A DNA stretch of 64,000 nt. Source: Thalassoglobus sp. JC818. Lineage in GTDB: Bacteria; Planctomycetota; Planctomycetia; Planctomycetales; Planctomycetaceae. The notes beneath the pieces were generated by a model. It worked only from the letters and a program-made list of their open reading frames with translations. It did no database searches and was not told where the DNA came from. A program made the position numbers and the translations under genes. The stretch covers positions 186,001 to 250,000 of the forward strand of contig NZ_JBFEFI010000001.1 in assembly GCF_040717535.1 (NCBI RefSeq), given 5' to 3'. Below, piece by piece: positions 8,939-18,650 of the stretch. How positions within the stretch are numbered: position 1 is the stretch's first letter; every line of letters starts with the position of its first letter.

Positions 8939-10267
8939 ATGAAGTTTCAAGAACCTGTCGAACGTCTGGTCAACTTGCTCGATACCGACGCAAATCAGAT
9001 CTTCAACATGAGTGTTGAGGAAGCCTGTCGCGTCGTTCAAAGCGGAAACGTTTCCGAGATCCGCAAGATCGAGGGGCATTTCGCTCTGCTCGCCAAAGAA
9101 GGGCAACTCATTCGCATGGCCCGTTCCCTCGGCCGGCCCATGCGTTACTTTCTGGCCAAAAGAACCGAAGGTCCTTGCCTGATTGTTGCTGAAAGGATCG
9201 ACCAGATTGCTGAGTTTCTGGAAGCAGAAGGACTCGATGGCCAGTTTCATCCCAGCTACACGAGGATGGTCCCAGCGCACCACCTTCTCGAACTCAAACT
9301 CATCGGATGCCCCGATCCGAATCCCGTCACTCGCCGCTTTTTCGCACCAGAACAGAATAAACTGCCGGCCGATCTGGATGAAATCGGGGCTGCCTACATC
9401 GGCGCTCTCGAAACCGAGTGCGAACGGTTCTTGAAGTTCATTGATCTGCGAGAACCACTCGGTGTTTTGTTCTCTGGCGGTATCGATAGCGGTGCCGTAT
9501 TCCTCGTCTTGTACAACCTGTTGCTCAAACGAGGAGAATCTCCCTCGCGATTGAAGGCGTTCACGCTTTCCATTGAAGGTTCCGGCACGGACGAAATCCA
9601 ATCTCGCGACTTCTTAAAACAGCTTGACCTCGAACTCTTCCTCGAGACAGTCCCGGTCACGGCCCAGACGATTGATTTCCGTGAAGGGATTCGAGTGATG
9701 GAGGACTACAAGCCCCTCGACGCTCAAGTGGCGACTTTGGCGGTTGCGCTCTGTCGGGAGATTCGTGAAAAGTATCCCGACTGGAAATGGCTGATCGATG
9801 GCGATGGCGGAGACGAGAACCTAAAAGACTACCCCATCGAAGAGAACCCCGAACTCACAATCCGAAGCGTCTTGAACAATGTCATGTTGTATCAGGAAGG
9901 CTGGGGTGTGGATGCCGTCAAGCACTCGTTGACCTATTCGGGAGGCCAAAGTCGCGGTCACGTCCGTTCCTGGGCTCCGGGAAGGATGTTCGGGTTTCAC
10001 GACTTCAGCCCGTTCGCACTCCCCAATGTGATTGAAGTCGCTGAAGGGATTCCGTTTATCGAGTTGACAGATTGGGATCACGAAAAGCTCTACAGCTTGA
10101 AGGGCGAAATCGTTTCGCGAGGTGTTAAAGCAGTCACCGGCTTTGAGATGCCGATTTACAAGAAGCGACGTTTCCAACACGGAGTCACTCCAGCCGGAGA
10201 ATTCGAAAAGTTCTTCCCGCAGGATGAACGCGTCTATCGTGAAAGTTTTCAGTCGCTTTACCGCTAG
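8939..10267 (+). CDS. asparagine-synthetase-like PP-loop ATPase with degenerate amidotransferase domain
   Basis: This 442-residue protein has a C-terminal AMP-forming PP-loop domain: the pyrophosphate loop LFSGGIDSG (residues 179-184 are SGGIDS), and DGDGGDEN in the position of the AsnB GxGADE motif. The N-terminal 150 residues keep the outline of a class-II glutamine amidotransferase (IEGHFALLAK, then SLGRPMRYFLAK, like the conserved R-D-x-x-G-x-K-P-L-Y strand). They lack the essential Cys2 nucleophile, since the protein starts MKFQ. So it probably adenylates a carboxylate and uses an amine other than glutamine-derived ammonia, as beta-lactam synthetases do (inference). The start at 8939 is preferred over an ATG at 8894 that adds 15 hydrophobic residues. 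It heads a same-strand set with a radical SAM protein and a flavoprotein. Confidence 0.8.
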   Translation: MKFQEPVERLVNLLDTDANQIFNMSVEEACRVVQSGNVSEIRKIEGHFALLAKEGQLIRMARSLGRPMRYFLAKRTEGPCLIVAERIDQIAEFLEAEGLDGQFHPSYTRMVPAHHLLELKLIGCPDPNPVTRRFFAPEQNKLPADLDEIGAAYIGALETECERFLKFIDLREPLGVLFSGGIDSGAVFLVLYNLLLKRGESPSRLKAFTLSIEGSGTDEIQSRDFLKQLDLELFLETVPVTAQTIDFREGIRVMEDYKPLDAQVATLAVALCREIREKYPDWKWLIDGDGGDENLKDYPIEENPELTIRSVLNNVMLYQEGWGVDAVKHSLTYSGGQSRGHVRSWAPGRMFGFHDFSPFALPNVIEVAEGIPFIELTDWDHEKLYSLKGEIVSRGVKAVTGFEMPIYKKRRFQHGVTPAGEFEKFFPQDERVYRESFQSLYR

Positions 10268-10421
10268 CAGACACTTCCTACGGTTTTCAGTCTTGGAGGG
10301 CGTCAAGTTGGCTGCTCTTGTGAGCGATTCTTGAACATCCTCCTTCTGCCCATGTTGAGGTCGAATCGAGCGTATTGTTTTCACGTTTAAACGAGTGCCG
10401 AGACTCCCTCAAAACGGTCCG

Positions 10422-11366
10422 ATGCAAATCATTTCCCGAACCACACGACAGATTCGTGCTGCTCGCCCGGCCCGCAACACTGTTTCACTGGAGCGAGCTT
10501 ACGCATTCTTCGTTGAGAAGGAACGAAATGCATCCGGAACGATCGTCGATGTCGCGACACTTTTGCTGACGAATGCAGAGTGTCCGTTCACATGTTTGAT
10601 GTGTGATCTTTGGAAGAACACGCTACCACGCTCGGCACCGGAAGCTTCAATTGTCGGACAGATTCGCTCTGCCCTGAGCGAACTCCCGCCAGCACGCGAG
10701 ATCAAACTTTACAACAGCGGCAATTTCTTTGACCCCAAAGCGATTCCTCGCTACCAATATGGCGAGATCGCCGATCTCGTCCGTGGCTTCGAAACTGTCA
10801 TTGTCGAAAACCACCCCAAGCTTTGCGGTGATGCGTGTACGGAATTTCGAGACTTAATCGCGCCTTCAAAATTAGAAATCGCACTCGGTCTGGAGACATG
10901 TCATCCACAGGTTCTTCCAGCACTGAACAAAGACATGACACTCGCAGACTTCGAGCGTGCGACCGATTTTCTCAACCAATCTCAGATTCGAACCCGGGCT
11001 TTCGTTCTGCTGCGTCCTCCGTACCTGAGTGAAGGAGAGGGCATTGAGTGGGCAGAGCGGACGGTGACTTTTGCATTCGATCGCGGAGTCAGCCTGTGCG
11101 CGGTCATTCCGACACGCGCGGGGAACGGGATCATGGAGCAGTTGCAGTTGGAAGGGGACTTCTCACCTCCCACTGGAACATCGATGGAAGAGATTCTCAA
11201 TCGCTGCCTGGAGATGAAGCGAGGACGAGTCACCATCGACCTTTGGGATGCAGAGCGTTTCTTCTCTTGTGAAAGCTGCCGGGAGCAACGCGTTCAACGT
11301 CTCCAGCGAATGAACCTGGAACAGACGATTGAACCGTCAATCGAATGTGCAGAATGCCGGAGCTGA
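10422..11366 (+). CDS. radical SAM protein, RaSEA-like (TIGR01210-type)
   Basis: This 314-residue protein has the radical SAM cluster motif C-x3-C-x2-C in CPFTCLMCDLW (C54, C58, C61) and further motifs of the Elp3/RaSEA-like group: IKLYNSGNFFDP and VIVENHPKLCGD. The C-terminus carries two CxxC pairs, FSCESCREQ and ECAECRS, that could bind zinc or an auxiliary cluster. RaSEA in archaea completes archaeosine in tRNA by cleaving a lysine adduct made by ArcS. Bacteria do not make archaeosine, so the bacterial homologue must act on something else. The ATG at 10422 is chosen; a GTG at 10395 is possible. The 3' end overlaps the next gene by 22 bp, suggesting translational coupling. Confidence 0.82.
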   Translation: MQIISRTTRQIRAARPARNTVSLERAYAFFVEKERNASGTIVDVATLLLTNAECPFTCLMCDLWKNTLPRSAPEASIVGQIRSALSELPPAREIKLYNSGNFFDPKAIPRYQYGEIADLVRGFETVIVENHPKLCGDACTEFRDLIAPSKLEIALGLETCHPQVLPALNKDMTLADFERATDFLNQSQIRTRAFVLLRPPYLSEGEGIEWAERTVTFAFDRGVSLCAVIPTRAGNGIMEQLQLEGDFSPPTGTSMEEILNRCLEMKRGRVTIDLWDAERFFSCESCREQRVQRLQRMNLEQTIEPSIECAECRS

Positions 11367-12868
11367 AGTCAGTGTCTCATTGGGATGTTGTTGTTCTCGG
11401 AGCCAGTTTCAGCGGAAGCTTGATGGCGTCGCTGCTCGCGAAGAGCGGCCTCAAAGTTGCGATCGTCGACTCAGGCACTCATCCGCGGTTCGCAATTGGC
11501 GAATCTTCCACACCTTCGGCGGATCTCATTCTTTCACAGATCGTTCAAGACTACAGCCTCGACCGTCTTGCCCCGTTGTGCCGCTACGGAACGTGGTCCA
11601 GAATTTATCCCCACCTTCGTCATGGCTGTAAACGAGGATTCAGCTACGTCTGGCATGGCAAAGAATCCGGCTATCAAGCGACCACTGATCACGATTGCGA
11701 ACTTCTCGTTGCAGCAAGCGAGTCCGATGAACTCGCCGACACTCAATGGTATCGAGCGGACGTCGATCAGTTCTTCTTTGAGCAGGCACTCGAACTTGAA
11801 GTCGGCGACTGGACATCCTCCATCGTCGAAGAGATCGAACAAGTCCCCCCTCACGGATGGTCTCTCACGATTCGTCGATCAGGAAGAGTTGAACAACTGC
11901 GATCTGATTTTGTCATCGATGCTTCCGGGGCCAACGGGGTTTTACTCTCGTCGCTGGGCATTGCAGATACGACTCATACACTTCGAACAGAAACAGCTGC
12001 TGTTTTCAGCCACTTTGATGATATCCCCCTATGTAATGACTGGCTGTCTCATCACGAAGCAATTATCGAGGACTTCCCATACTTCGTTGATCATTCCGCA
12101 GTTCACCACTTGACCAAAGAAGGATGGCTTTGGCAATTGCGATTCGACGGAGGACCGACAAGTGTCGGATTCGTTTCGACTCCCAATTCAGCAGCAAGTA
12201 GCGAAATGAAATCGATCTTCGAAGCAGGTGACTGGGGTCATCCTAAGAATCGATTTCCTGCCAGCCTTTTCGGTAATGCTCACTTCTCTTCAGTCCCCGG
12301 AAAAGCCTTTTCCACAGGTCGACTTCAAAGACTCCGGCAATCCGGAGCAGGCACAAACTGGGCAGCCGTACCATCGACGATCGGATTTATTGATCCACTC
12401 CACAGCACCGGAATCGCTCATTCATTAAGCGGAATTCAACGACTCGCTGACATCATCGTCTCTGGAAAATTGTCAACGAGAGACAACGATCTCGATGCCT
12501 ACTCGCAATCGATTCTGACTGAACTTCGGTTGATCGACGAAATGGTTTCCGGATGCTATCGCTCGCTTTGGGATTTTGAATTGTTCTCTGCCTGGACGAT
12601 GGTCTACTTTGCGGCCGCGACGACGTTCGAGCGAAATTACAACTCTGGGAGAAGAGACTTTCTCTGTAGCGGAAACTCTTCATTTCGAGAGACGGTCTCG
12701 ACGCTCTCTCATTCACTTGATGAACTCAATGCATCGGACCGCAGTGCAAAACGTATCGCGGAACACATCAGCCTCATCCGAGAGATGCTCGCCCCATTCA
12801 ATCACGTCGGCTTGTTTGCTCCCCCGATCCCTGGGATGTATTCCAAGACTGCAGCACCCAAAGACTAA
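11345..12868 (+). CDS. FAD-dependent oxidoreductase, tryptophan-halogenase-like
   Basis: This 507-residue flavoprotein has an N-terminal Rossmann motif (DVVVLGASFSGS, residues about 10-21) and the halogenase-family motif GESSTPSADL shortly after. A Lys in HGCKRGFSYVWH sits near the place of the catalytic Lys of flavin halogenases. The W-x-W-x-I-P motif is only half kept (GWLWQLRF, no Ile-Pro), while the downstream TSVGFV strand is conserved. It is therefore a halogenase-family monooxygenase or dehydrogenase, and halogenation is not assured. The start may be 11345 or the ATG at 11354; both overlap the radical SAM stop, indicating coupled translation. Reduced flavin would come from a partner reductase not seen here. 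Confidence 0.8.
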   Translation: MCRMPELKSVSHWDVVVLGASFSGSLMASLLAKSGLKVAIVDSGTHPRFAIGESSTPSADLILSQIVQDYSLDRLAPLCRYGTWSRIYPHLRHGCKRGFSYVWHGKESGYQATTDHDCELLVAASESDELADTQWYRADVDQFFFEQALELEVGDWTSSIVEEIEQVPPHGWSLTIRRSGRVEQLRSDFVIDASGANGVLLSSLGIADTTHTLRTETAAVFSHFDDIPLCNDWLSHHEAIIEDFPYFVDHSAVHHLTKEGWLWQLRFDGGPTSVGFVSTPNSAASSEMKSIFEAGDWGHPKNRFPASLFGNAHFSSVPGKAFSTGRLQRLRQSGAGTNWAAVPSTIGFIDPLHSTGIAHSLSGIQRLADIIVSGKLSTRDNDLDAYSQSILTELRLIDEMVSGCYRSLWDFELFSAWTMVYFAAATTFERNYNSGRRDFLCSGNSSFRETVSTLSHSLDELNASDRSAKRIAEHISLIREMLAPFNHVGLFAPPIPGMYSKTAAPKD

Positions 12869-12904
12869 ATCAGCTCATTGAAGTCTTTGATTCTATTGGT
12901 GTCC

Positions 12905-14476
12905 TCACTCTGCGATAGTGTAACTCACATCCTCTTTCATCGGATCAATTCGCTTGAACTGACGAAGTGTGGCTGTTGGAGTTCTGTCTTCTCGAACCTC
13001 TCGATATCCGGACCGCAGAAGTAAATTCGTGATTCCAGTCAATGTCCTTCTCCCAAGATCGGTATCTGTGCCTGCGACAACCCACAGCTGCGATTGGTCC
13101 TTAACTAGATCGGTGTAGTACCGATTGAGTTTGGCATCATCTGTCCAAATCCAGGGCAGGGCGGTTCGTTGTTGCGGAGTCGGGAGGTAAAATCGCCCCA
13201 TTCGGCAGGCGATGTAATCCATCAAGACATCGTCTTCAAACATGGCCGGAACCAAGCGGCTTTCGATCAATCCGCTTCCCACGATGACTGACTGATCTTC
13301 GTGCGATCCCGCTCCTACAATTTTTGCCAACTCTCTCCAATCGGAAGCAGCTGGGGCGGCGAGTTTATCCGGTTTCCACGGAACACCGTCGCTGAGACTC
13401 CAGGTCACGGTGATCAGGCAGATTGTTGCTACAGTGGCGATCGTCTTTCCAAAATTGTGAGTAAAAATCCCCGCCAGAAACGCCGATGCTGCAGGCAAAT
13501 AGATGACCCGGTATCTCTCTTCAGCGAGTGTTGGAATCCACCGCGAAGCAACTCCCAAAAGCAACACCCCTCCGAGTCCCCACAAGGCAACAACTGCGAA
13601 CGCTCTCCAGTCTGTTGGGACAGATTCAGTGGACCGTTTGAGTGTCAAACTCGAAATCAGAGCTGCTAGAAGAAGTGAGGATGGAACCGCTGCCCACCAG
13701 AGTGGCCCCAAGATTTCCAGTATCGATGGAGGCGTCGGACGAAAGTTGAGAACCTCAGACCATTGTGCCATTCGAAGGAGGCTTGGGATCAACGGAATGA
13801 CCGTAAGGGCGATGACCGACATCGCGATGAGTGTTCTGATTCGAGGTCTCACAGAACCTGACAGCTTCCATGCACCGAACCACAACAGCGCGGCTGCTTC
13901 CAATCCAACCAGTGGAGCGTTCAGGTAGTGCGTCCAGATCAACAGCACGTTGCATCCGCCCCATGCGAACAGCGAATTCCACTTCTGCGGTGTGCGAAGT
14001 CGAACAACTGTGAGCCAAAGACTCATGGCAGCTAAGCCTAAACTGAATCCATACGGACGCGCGAGACGTGACCATTCCAGAGAAGCTGGGAGCAAGGCGA
14101 TCATCAGTGAAGCGAGACCAGCAGCCCGAATTCCGAACAGCTCACGTGCCAAGAGAAACGTGCCGATGAGCCCAGTCAGATAGCCCAGATAAGACGGAAG
14201 ACGCATTGCGAGTTCCGATTTCCCGAGCACCTGGATCGCTGACAATTGAAGCACTGAAGAAAGCGGAGGAGTGGCAGAGTAATTCAAACTCCGCTGCCAG
14301 AGACTTCCCGGATTGTCCGCTCCGGCGATCCAGTACGCGACATGCTCATCCAGCACGAGTGGATAAGTTGAGATCCCTCGAAAGTAACAAAAACTCCCGG
14401 CGGCGATACTGACTACGAACAGAAGAATGTCAGCGACTGACAGGCTTCGTGTTTGCTTTGAATCGGAATCGTTCAT
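12905..14476 (-). CDS. membrane glycosyltransferase, GT39/ArnT-like
   Basis: This 523-residue protein has about ten hydrophobic helices in the first 380 residues and a soluble C-terminal domain. The first periplasmic loop begins LVLDEHVAYWI, placing an Asp-Glu where GT-C enzymes of the PMT/ArnT class carry their catalytic acidic residue. LARPYGFSLGLAAMSLW is typical of the 'glycosyltransferase family 39 protein' group. It probably transfers a sugar from a polyprenyl-phosphate donor on the outer face of the inner membrane; donor and acceptor are unknown. The start at 14476 (MNDSD) is chosen because upstream codons give a 57-residue extension without family features. It converges with the flavoprotein gene, 36 bp apart. 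Confidence 0.82.
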   Translation of the reverse strand: MNDSDSKQTRSLSVADILLFVVSIAAGSFCYFRGISTYPLVLDEHVAYWIAGADNPGSLWQRSLNYSATPPLSSVLQLSAIQVLGKSELAMRLPSYLGYLTGLIGTFLLARELFGIRAAGLASLMIALLPASLEWSRLARPYGFSLGLAAMSLWLTVVRLRTPQKWNSLFAWGGCNVLLIWTHYLNAPLVGLEAAALLWFGAWKLSGSVRPRIRTLIAMSVIALTVIPLIPSLLRMAQWSEVLNFRPTPPSILEILGPLWWAAVPSSLLLAALISSLTLKRSTESVPTDWRAFAVVALWGLGGVLLLGVASRWIPTLAEERYRVIYLPAASAFLAGIFTHNFGKTIATVATICLITVTWSLSDGVPWKPDKLAAPAASDWRELAKIVGAGSHEDQSVIVGSGLIESRLVPAMFEDDVLMDYIACRMGRFYLPTPQQRTALPWIWTDDAKLNRYYTDLVKDQSQLWVVAGTDTDLGRRTLTGITNLLLRSGYREVREDRTPTATLRQFKRIDPMKEDVSYTIAE

Positions 14477-14678
14477 TGTCGATCGCTCGCCCTCCGTGGT
14501 GAGAACTCTCCTTGAGTTCCCAACAATTGAAACGTGAGCCAAGCATCGTAGCCAGCGATTGAAGTCAGTCAAACACCTGTTGTCTATTTGAACAACTTGA
14601 GCAGCAAACCTGCTGAAATCACAAAACTGAATCTCATGATCGAGCAATCATTGCTAATTAGTTCAACAGTGCTGTCGG

Positions 14679-17600
14679 TCACTCCTTGGTTGAGTGATGA
14701 TGCTTCAGGTGTTCTGGAGGATGGTATCCGCCAGCCTGAAGGAACGAGACCAGATCAACAATTTCCTGCTTCTCAAGCACGTTGGCCAACCCGGCAGGCA
14801 TCGGCGAAATCGTTGAAAAGTGCTGTTCTTCGATCTGCTGCTTGGGAACTCTTGTCACTTGATCCGGGATCAGCAGATTCGACGCAATGTGATACTCAGC
14901 GTCTGTCTCCTTGACGACCACGCCAGTGAGAATTCGGCCGTTCGTGAGCAAGAACTGAACGTTCCGAAACTCTTTGTGGATGTCCGATGAAGGAGCGAGA
15001 ATCTGTTCCAACAACTTCATACCCTTGAACCGTTCATGGACTTTTGTGAGGTCCGGACCAAGGTTTACTCCGTGACCGTGCATTTGATGACACTGGGTGC
15101 ACTTTGCTTTCGCGAAAGACTGCATGCCCCGCATGATTGTCTCGTCATCGTCGGCGACTTGAAGGTTTGCAAAGTCTTCCATGACCCATTCCTGAACGAA
15201 TGTTGGTTCACGTTCGGCCAATAGACGTTCAGCCTCCTTCAGATCGTTGGCGACAATTAAATCCCCTTTCATGATCACCCAGTGACCTGGGAACGTGCAC
15301 ACGAACGGATAGATCCCGGGCGTTGCAGGAGCATTGAACCGCAGCACGTCCACTTGAGTTTTGCGTGTCGGTCCAATCATTGGAGAAGCGTGGAGAATCA
15401 GATCTTTCTTGTCCGACGGAAGAAAGTCAGAATTCGCATTCTTCGGATCTTTCGCCATTTCATTCGCTGCCATCCCGACTTCTTCAAGCGCCCCCGGTTT
15501 GACAATGACCAGATTGTGATCCGTTGCGTCAGGGTTTGAGAAAACGATTTTGACCGGTTGCCCGACGAGTGCTGTGATCTCTGTCACCGAATAACGCATT
15601 CGCTCGGGAAGACAGGAGATCCGCACAGTCAGAAGATCATCCTGTAGATCAAACTGCTTCTCTGAAGCGGAAGGGGTAGGTTCTTTCAACTGGCTGCTGC
15701 GTCGCAGTCGGGCGAGAATTGAGTCAACTTTCAACTCAGGTCGATCTTCCCAATGACGAACCATTGGAGCCGATCCAATAGCTGACTGAATCGCGTAGGC
15801 GAGATGACTTTGAGCGGGATGCTGAACCACTTCGAGCAATGCTTCAAAGGCACGTTCAGTGCCGATGTACGTCGCTGCAATGGCTGCTTCCATGCGAACC
15901 AACCCATTCGGATCGTTTGCAGACTTCTTCAGCAGTTCGATTGAATCAGGAAGAGATGTATGCCAGTAGCGGAGTTGCTGCGTCGCTGCTGCGCGTGCAT
16001 GATGATCATCGCACGCCAACAGATCTCTTAATAGATTTTTATTGCGTTCATCGATCCATCGATACGTCCAGACCGCCTCCATTTGATGATGTCGGTAGCG
16101 GGGATCGGAGGAGTCGAGGCGATCAACCCACGCATTCAGTGCTGGCAAGACTTCATTGAGATCGCGTTCTCTCAACTCACGTTTGGACCAGTACCGAATT
16201 CGGTATTCCGGACGTTTCAGGTTGTCGAGAAGTTCTTCGACGGATGCCTCTGCGATTTTCGGAGCATCACTCAACGGGTAGCCTTTCGCAGTGATTCGCC
16301 AGATTCGCCCGGAATGACGATCGCGACGTTCATCACGAAGGGAATATTGAGCGTGTCCCTTCACCGGGTTGTACCAGTCACAGAGATACATTGCACCGCG
16401 CGGTCCATACCGAAGATCGACCGGAATGAAGCTGAGATTTCGTGAGAAGATCAGGTCGCTGACATACTCTTCTTCGAACCCAAACGGTGTTTCATTCCAC
16501 TTGTGAATTTCCAGGCGATTAGTTGGTTTGTAGCGTGCCTTCAAAAAGCCGCCTTGAAGTTCTTCAGGGAAGGAAGCGAAATCAACAAACTCATGGCCGC
16601 ATGTTCCGGAGTAGGCCTGAAGCCCGGCCGGTTTCGGATGCTGATTCGGGTAGGCAGGGTCAAGTGAATGAAACGCCGCAGCGAAAATGGGATGGCTGGC
16701 GACGTGATTCCCCCAATCATCAAACGTCACTCCCCAGGGATTCGTGCTGTGGTAAGTTCCAAAACTTGTGAGGCGTTGGTACTTCGGCACGTAGCGGAAC
16801 CAACCACTGTTCTGCTGTCGAATCGGACCATACGGAGTTTCCACTTGCGAGTGATGGAAGATTGACTCACGAAAGAGCAGATCGCCATCGGGAGTCCAAG
16901 TGAAATCATGTAAAGCATGATGAGAATCTTCCGTCCCGAATCCGGTCAGCAATTGCGTTCTGCGATCAGCTTTGTCGTCGCCATCGAGATCTTCGAGAAA
17001 AGTCAGATGCGGCATCTCAGAGACGTAGACGCCGCCATCACCGAATTCGAAGGAGAGGGGAATGTGCAAGTCGTCCGCAAAGACTGTCGACTTGTCCGCA
17101 CGTCCATCCTGATCCGTGTCTTCGAGAATGACGATTTTGTCGTCCGGTTCATTGCCCGGATAGACGTGCGGATAAGTTGTGGAACAGCTGACCCAAAGGC
17201 GCCCGCGATTGTCCCACCTCATTTGGATCGGAGCCCCCAATTCCGGAAACTGTTCTTCTCCAGCAAAGAGGGTGACATCAAAGCGAGGATCAATCTCGAA
17301 CGATGCAAGTTCGTCAGCTGCTGACATCCACTCGTTCGCGCCGCGGGATTCCTTCGTCTTCGGAAGTGGAGGGATGTTGGAATCGTCGATTGCATCTTCG
17401 ACCTCTTTTCCCTGCGCGAGGTCCCAAATACGACCTTCGCGATTGGCAACCATCATGTCGAAGTTGCGCATTGCAGGCAGGAAGTCGAGATACCCGTATG
17501 ATTTGTTGCGATCACCCGTATAATAGAAGGTGTTGGCAGGACGGTATCGGCGAAAATACTGGCGATCCTTGTCGATAATCACATCTCGCAAATTGGCGTC

Positions 17601-18488
17601 GATGGCTGAAGCTTCTTCTCCAAACAGCTCACGGTAGAGAGTGCGGGCGAACAACTCGTCGCCATGATCATTGAGGTGGACTCCGTTGACAGTCCAGTTT
17701 GTCTCATCCTTTTGGAACGTCTCAGCTGTTTCCACAAAGACATCGACAAACGCCACCTGCAGATCCGTTGCCACCTTCTCAATGACGTCGCGATACTTGG
17801 CCAGATTCTTGTTGTTCATGTCCGCAGCTGGCACGTTCTCGATGTTCTCGCAGGCAATCGGGGATACGAGAACAATCTGCGGTCCGCTTTCTCCGTTGAA
17901 CGCATGTGACTGTAGGTGTTGGATGTGCTTCGTGAGCGAGTCGCGGAAGTCCTCCAATCCTTCATCTCCAGCGAATGACTCGTTGAAGCCGTAAGCGGCG
18001 AAGATCACGTCCACTTCTTCATGCGTCAGATGCTGATCAAGATCTGCGAAGTTTTCAGGACGCGGTTGCAGGTCCGGAGTGTCCGCGCTCCAGGCGAGAT
18101 TACGCACGATGAGTTTGTGCTCAGGAAATTTCTGGTGCAGTAACGCTTCCAAGTTACCGTAGTTTTGAGTCCCTTCGAGAAGCGAGTTTCCGATGAGAGC
18201 AATACGATCATCTGGGTTCAGTTTGAGCGGAAGTGTTGTCGGTCGCGGACTCGTCGCCTTGGCTCTGGGAGCAGTCTCGTGGTAGATCCCGAATTGAATC
18301 AATTCTGGATCTTCTTCCGGTTCCGGGTTTCCAGTCTCAATACTCTTTCCGTCAACCAATCTCCGTTGACCAGACCGAGGCTTCTTCGTCTGAGCGGGAA
18401 GACTGTCGAAGAAGACGCACAGAACTGTCAGAAAACTTGCCACCGCGAAGAGGTTGACCACACATGTCCGGGATAACAGTTTTCTCAT
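14679..18488 (-). CDS. multidomain PVC-type dehydrogenase: SGNH hydrolase, propeller, HEAT, cupredoxin, cytochrome c
   Basis: This 1269-residue protein starts with a signal peptide (LFAVASFLTVLCVFFDSLPAQ). Domains in order: SGNH/GDSL-like hydrolase (GNSLLEGTQNYG near residue 80; GVHLNDHGDELFA near 285); the PVC membrane-bound-dehydrogenase propeller (FEIDPRFDVTLFAGEEQFPELG onward, with Asp-rich loops such as EDTDQDGRAD); HEAT-like helices (about 750-920); a type-1-copper-like domain with His in TDHNLVI and Cys-His-Met in VCTFPGHWVIM; and a C-terminal PVC cytochrome c domain with CTQCH at about 1130-1134. This suggests a periplasmic oxidase passing electrons from an organic substrate to heme and copper. 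The substrate is unknown. The DUF1501 gene lies 162 bp upstream on the same strand. Confidence 0.88.
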   Translation of the reverse strand: MRKLLSRTCVVNLFAVASFLTVLCVFFDSLPAQTKKPRSGQRRLVDGKSIETGNPEPEEDPELIQFGIYHETAPRAKATSPRPTTLPLKLNPDDRIALIGNSLLEGTQNYGNLEALLHQKFPEHKLIVRNLAWSADTPDLQPRPENFADLDQHLTHEEVDVIFAAYGFNESFAGDEGLEDFRDSLTKHIQHLQSHAFNGESGPQIVLVSPIACENIENVPAADMNNKNLAKYRDVIEKVATDLQVAFVDVFVETAETFQKDETNWTVNGVHLNDHGDELFARTLYRELFGEEASAIDANLRDVIIDKDRQYFRRYRPANTFYYTGDRNKSYGYLDFLPAMRNFDMMVANREGRIWDLAQGKEVEDAIDDSNIPPLPKTKESRGANEWMSAADELASFEIDPRFDVTLFAGEEQFPELGAPIQMRWDNRGRLWVSCSTTYPHVYPGNEPDDKIVILEDTDQDGRADKSTVFADDLHIPLSFEFGDGGVYVSEMPHLTFLEDLDGDDKADRRTQLLTGFGTEDSHHALHDFTWTPDGDLLFRESIFHHSQVETPYGPIRQQNSGWFRYVPKYQRLTSFGTYHSTNPWGVTFDDWGNHVASHPIFAAAFHSLDPAYPNQHPKPAGLQAYSGTCGHEFVDFASFPEELQGGFLKARYKPTNRLEIHKWNETPFGFEEEYVSDLIFSRNLSFIPVDLRYGPRGAMYLCDWYNPVKGHAQYSLRDERRDRHSGRIWRITAKGYPLSDAPKIAEASVEELLDNLKRPEYRIRYWSKRELRERDLNEVLPALNAWVDRLDSSDPRYRHHQMEAVWTYRWIDERNKNLLRDLLACDDHHARAAATQQLRYWHTSLPDSIELLKKSANDPNGLVRMEAAIAATYIGTERAFEALLEVVQHPAQSHLAYAIQSAIGSAPMVRHWEDRPELKVDSILARLRRSSQLKEPTPSASEKQFDLQDDLLTVRISCLPERMRYSVTEITALVGQPVKIVFSNPDATDHNLVIVKPGALEEVGMAANEMAKDPKNANSDFLPSDKKDLILHASPMIGPTRKTQVDVLRFNAPATPGIYPFVCTFPGHWVIMKGDLIVANDLKEAERLLAEREPTFVQEWVMEDFANLQVADDDETIMRGMQSFAKAKCTQCHQMHGHGVNLGPDLTKVHERFKGMKLLEQILAPSSDIHKEFRNVQFLLTNGRILTGVVVKETDAEYHIASNLLIPDQVTRVPKQQIEEQHFSTISPMPAGLANVLEKQEIVDLVSFLQAGGYHPPEHLKHHHSTKE

Positions 18489-18650
18489 GAATGTTGCTTT
18501 CCGCGCGGTAAGAAGTGAATGGTGATCGATCGATGAGTTCTTTGGTTCACTCTTTGATCGACAATATGTTTCAGTGGAAGTTGCAAATGACCTCAGCGAT
18601 GAAAATACGACAGCCAAACAACAGCCGCAGGATGTTCGGCAAATCGAACT

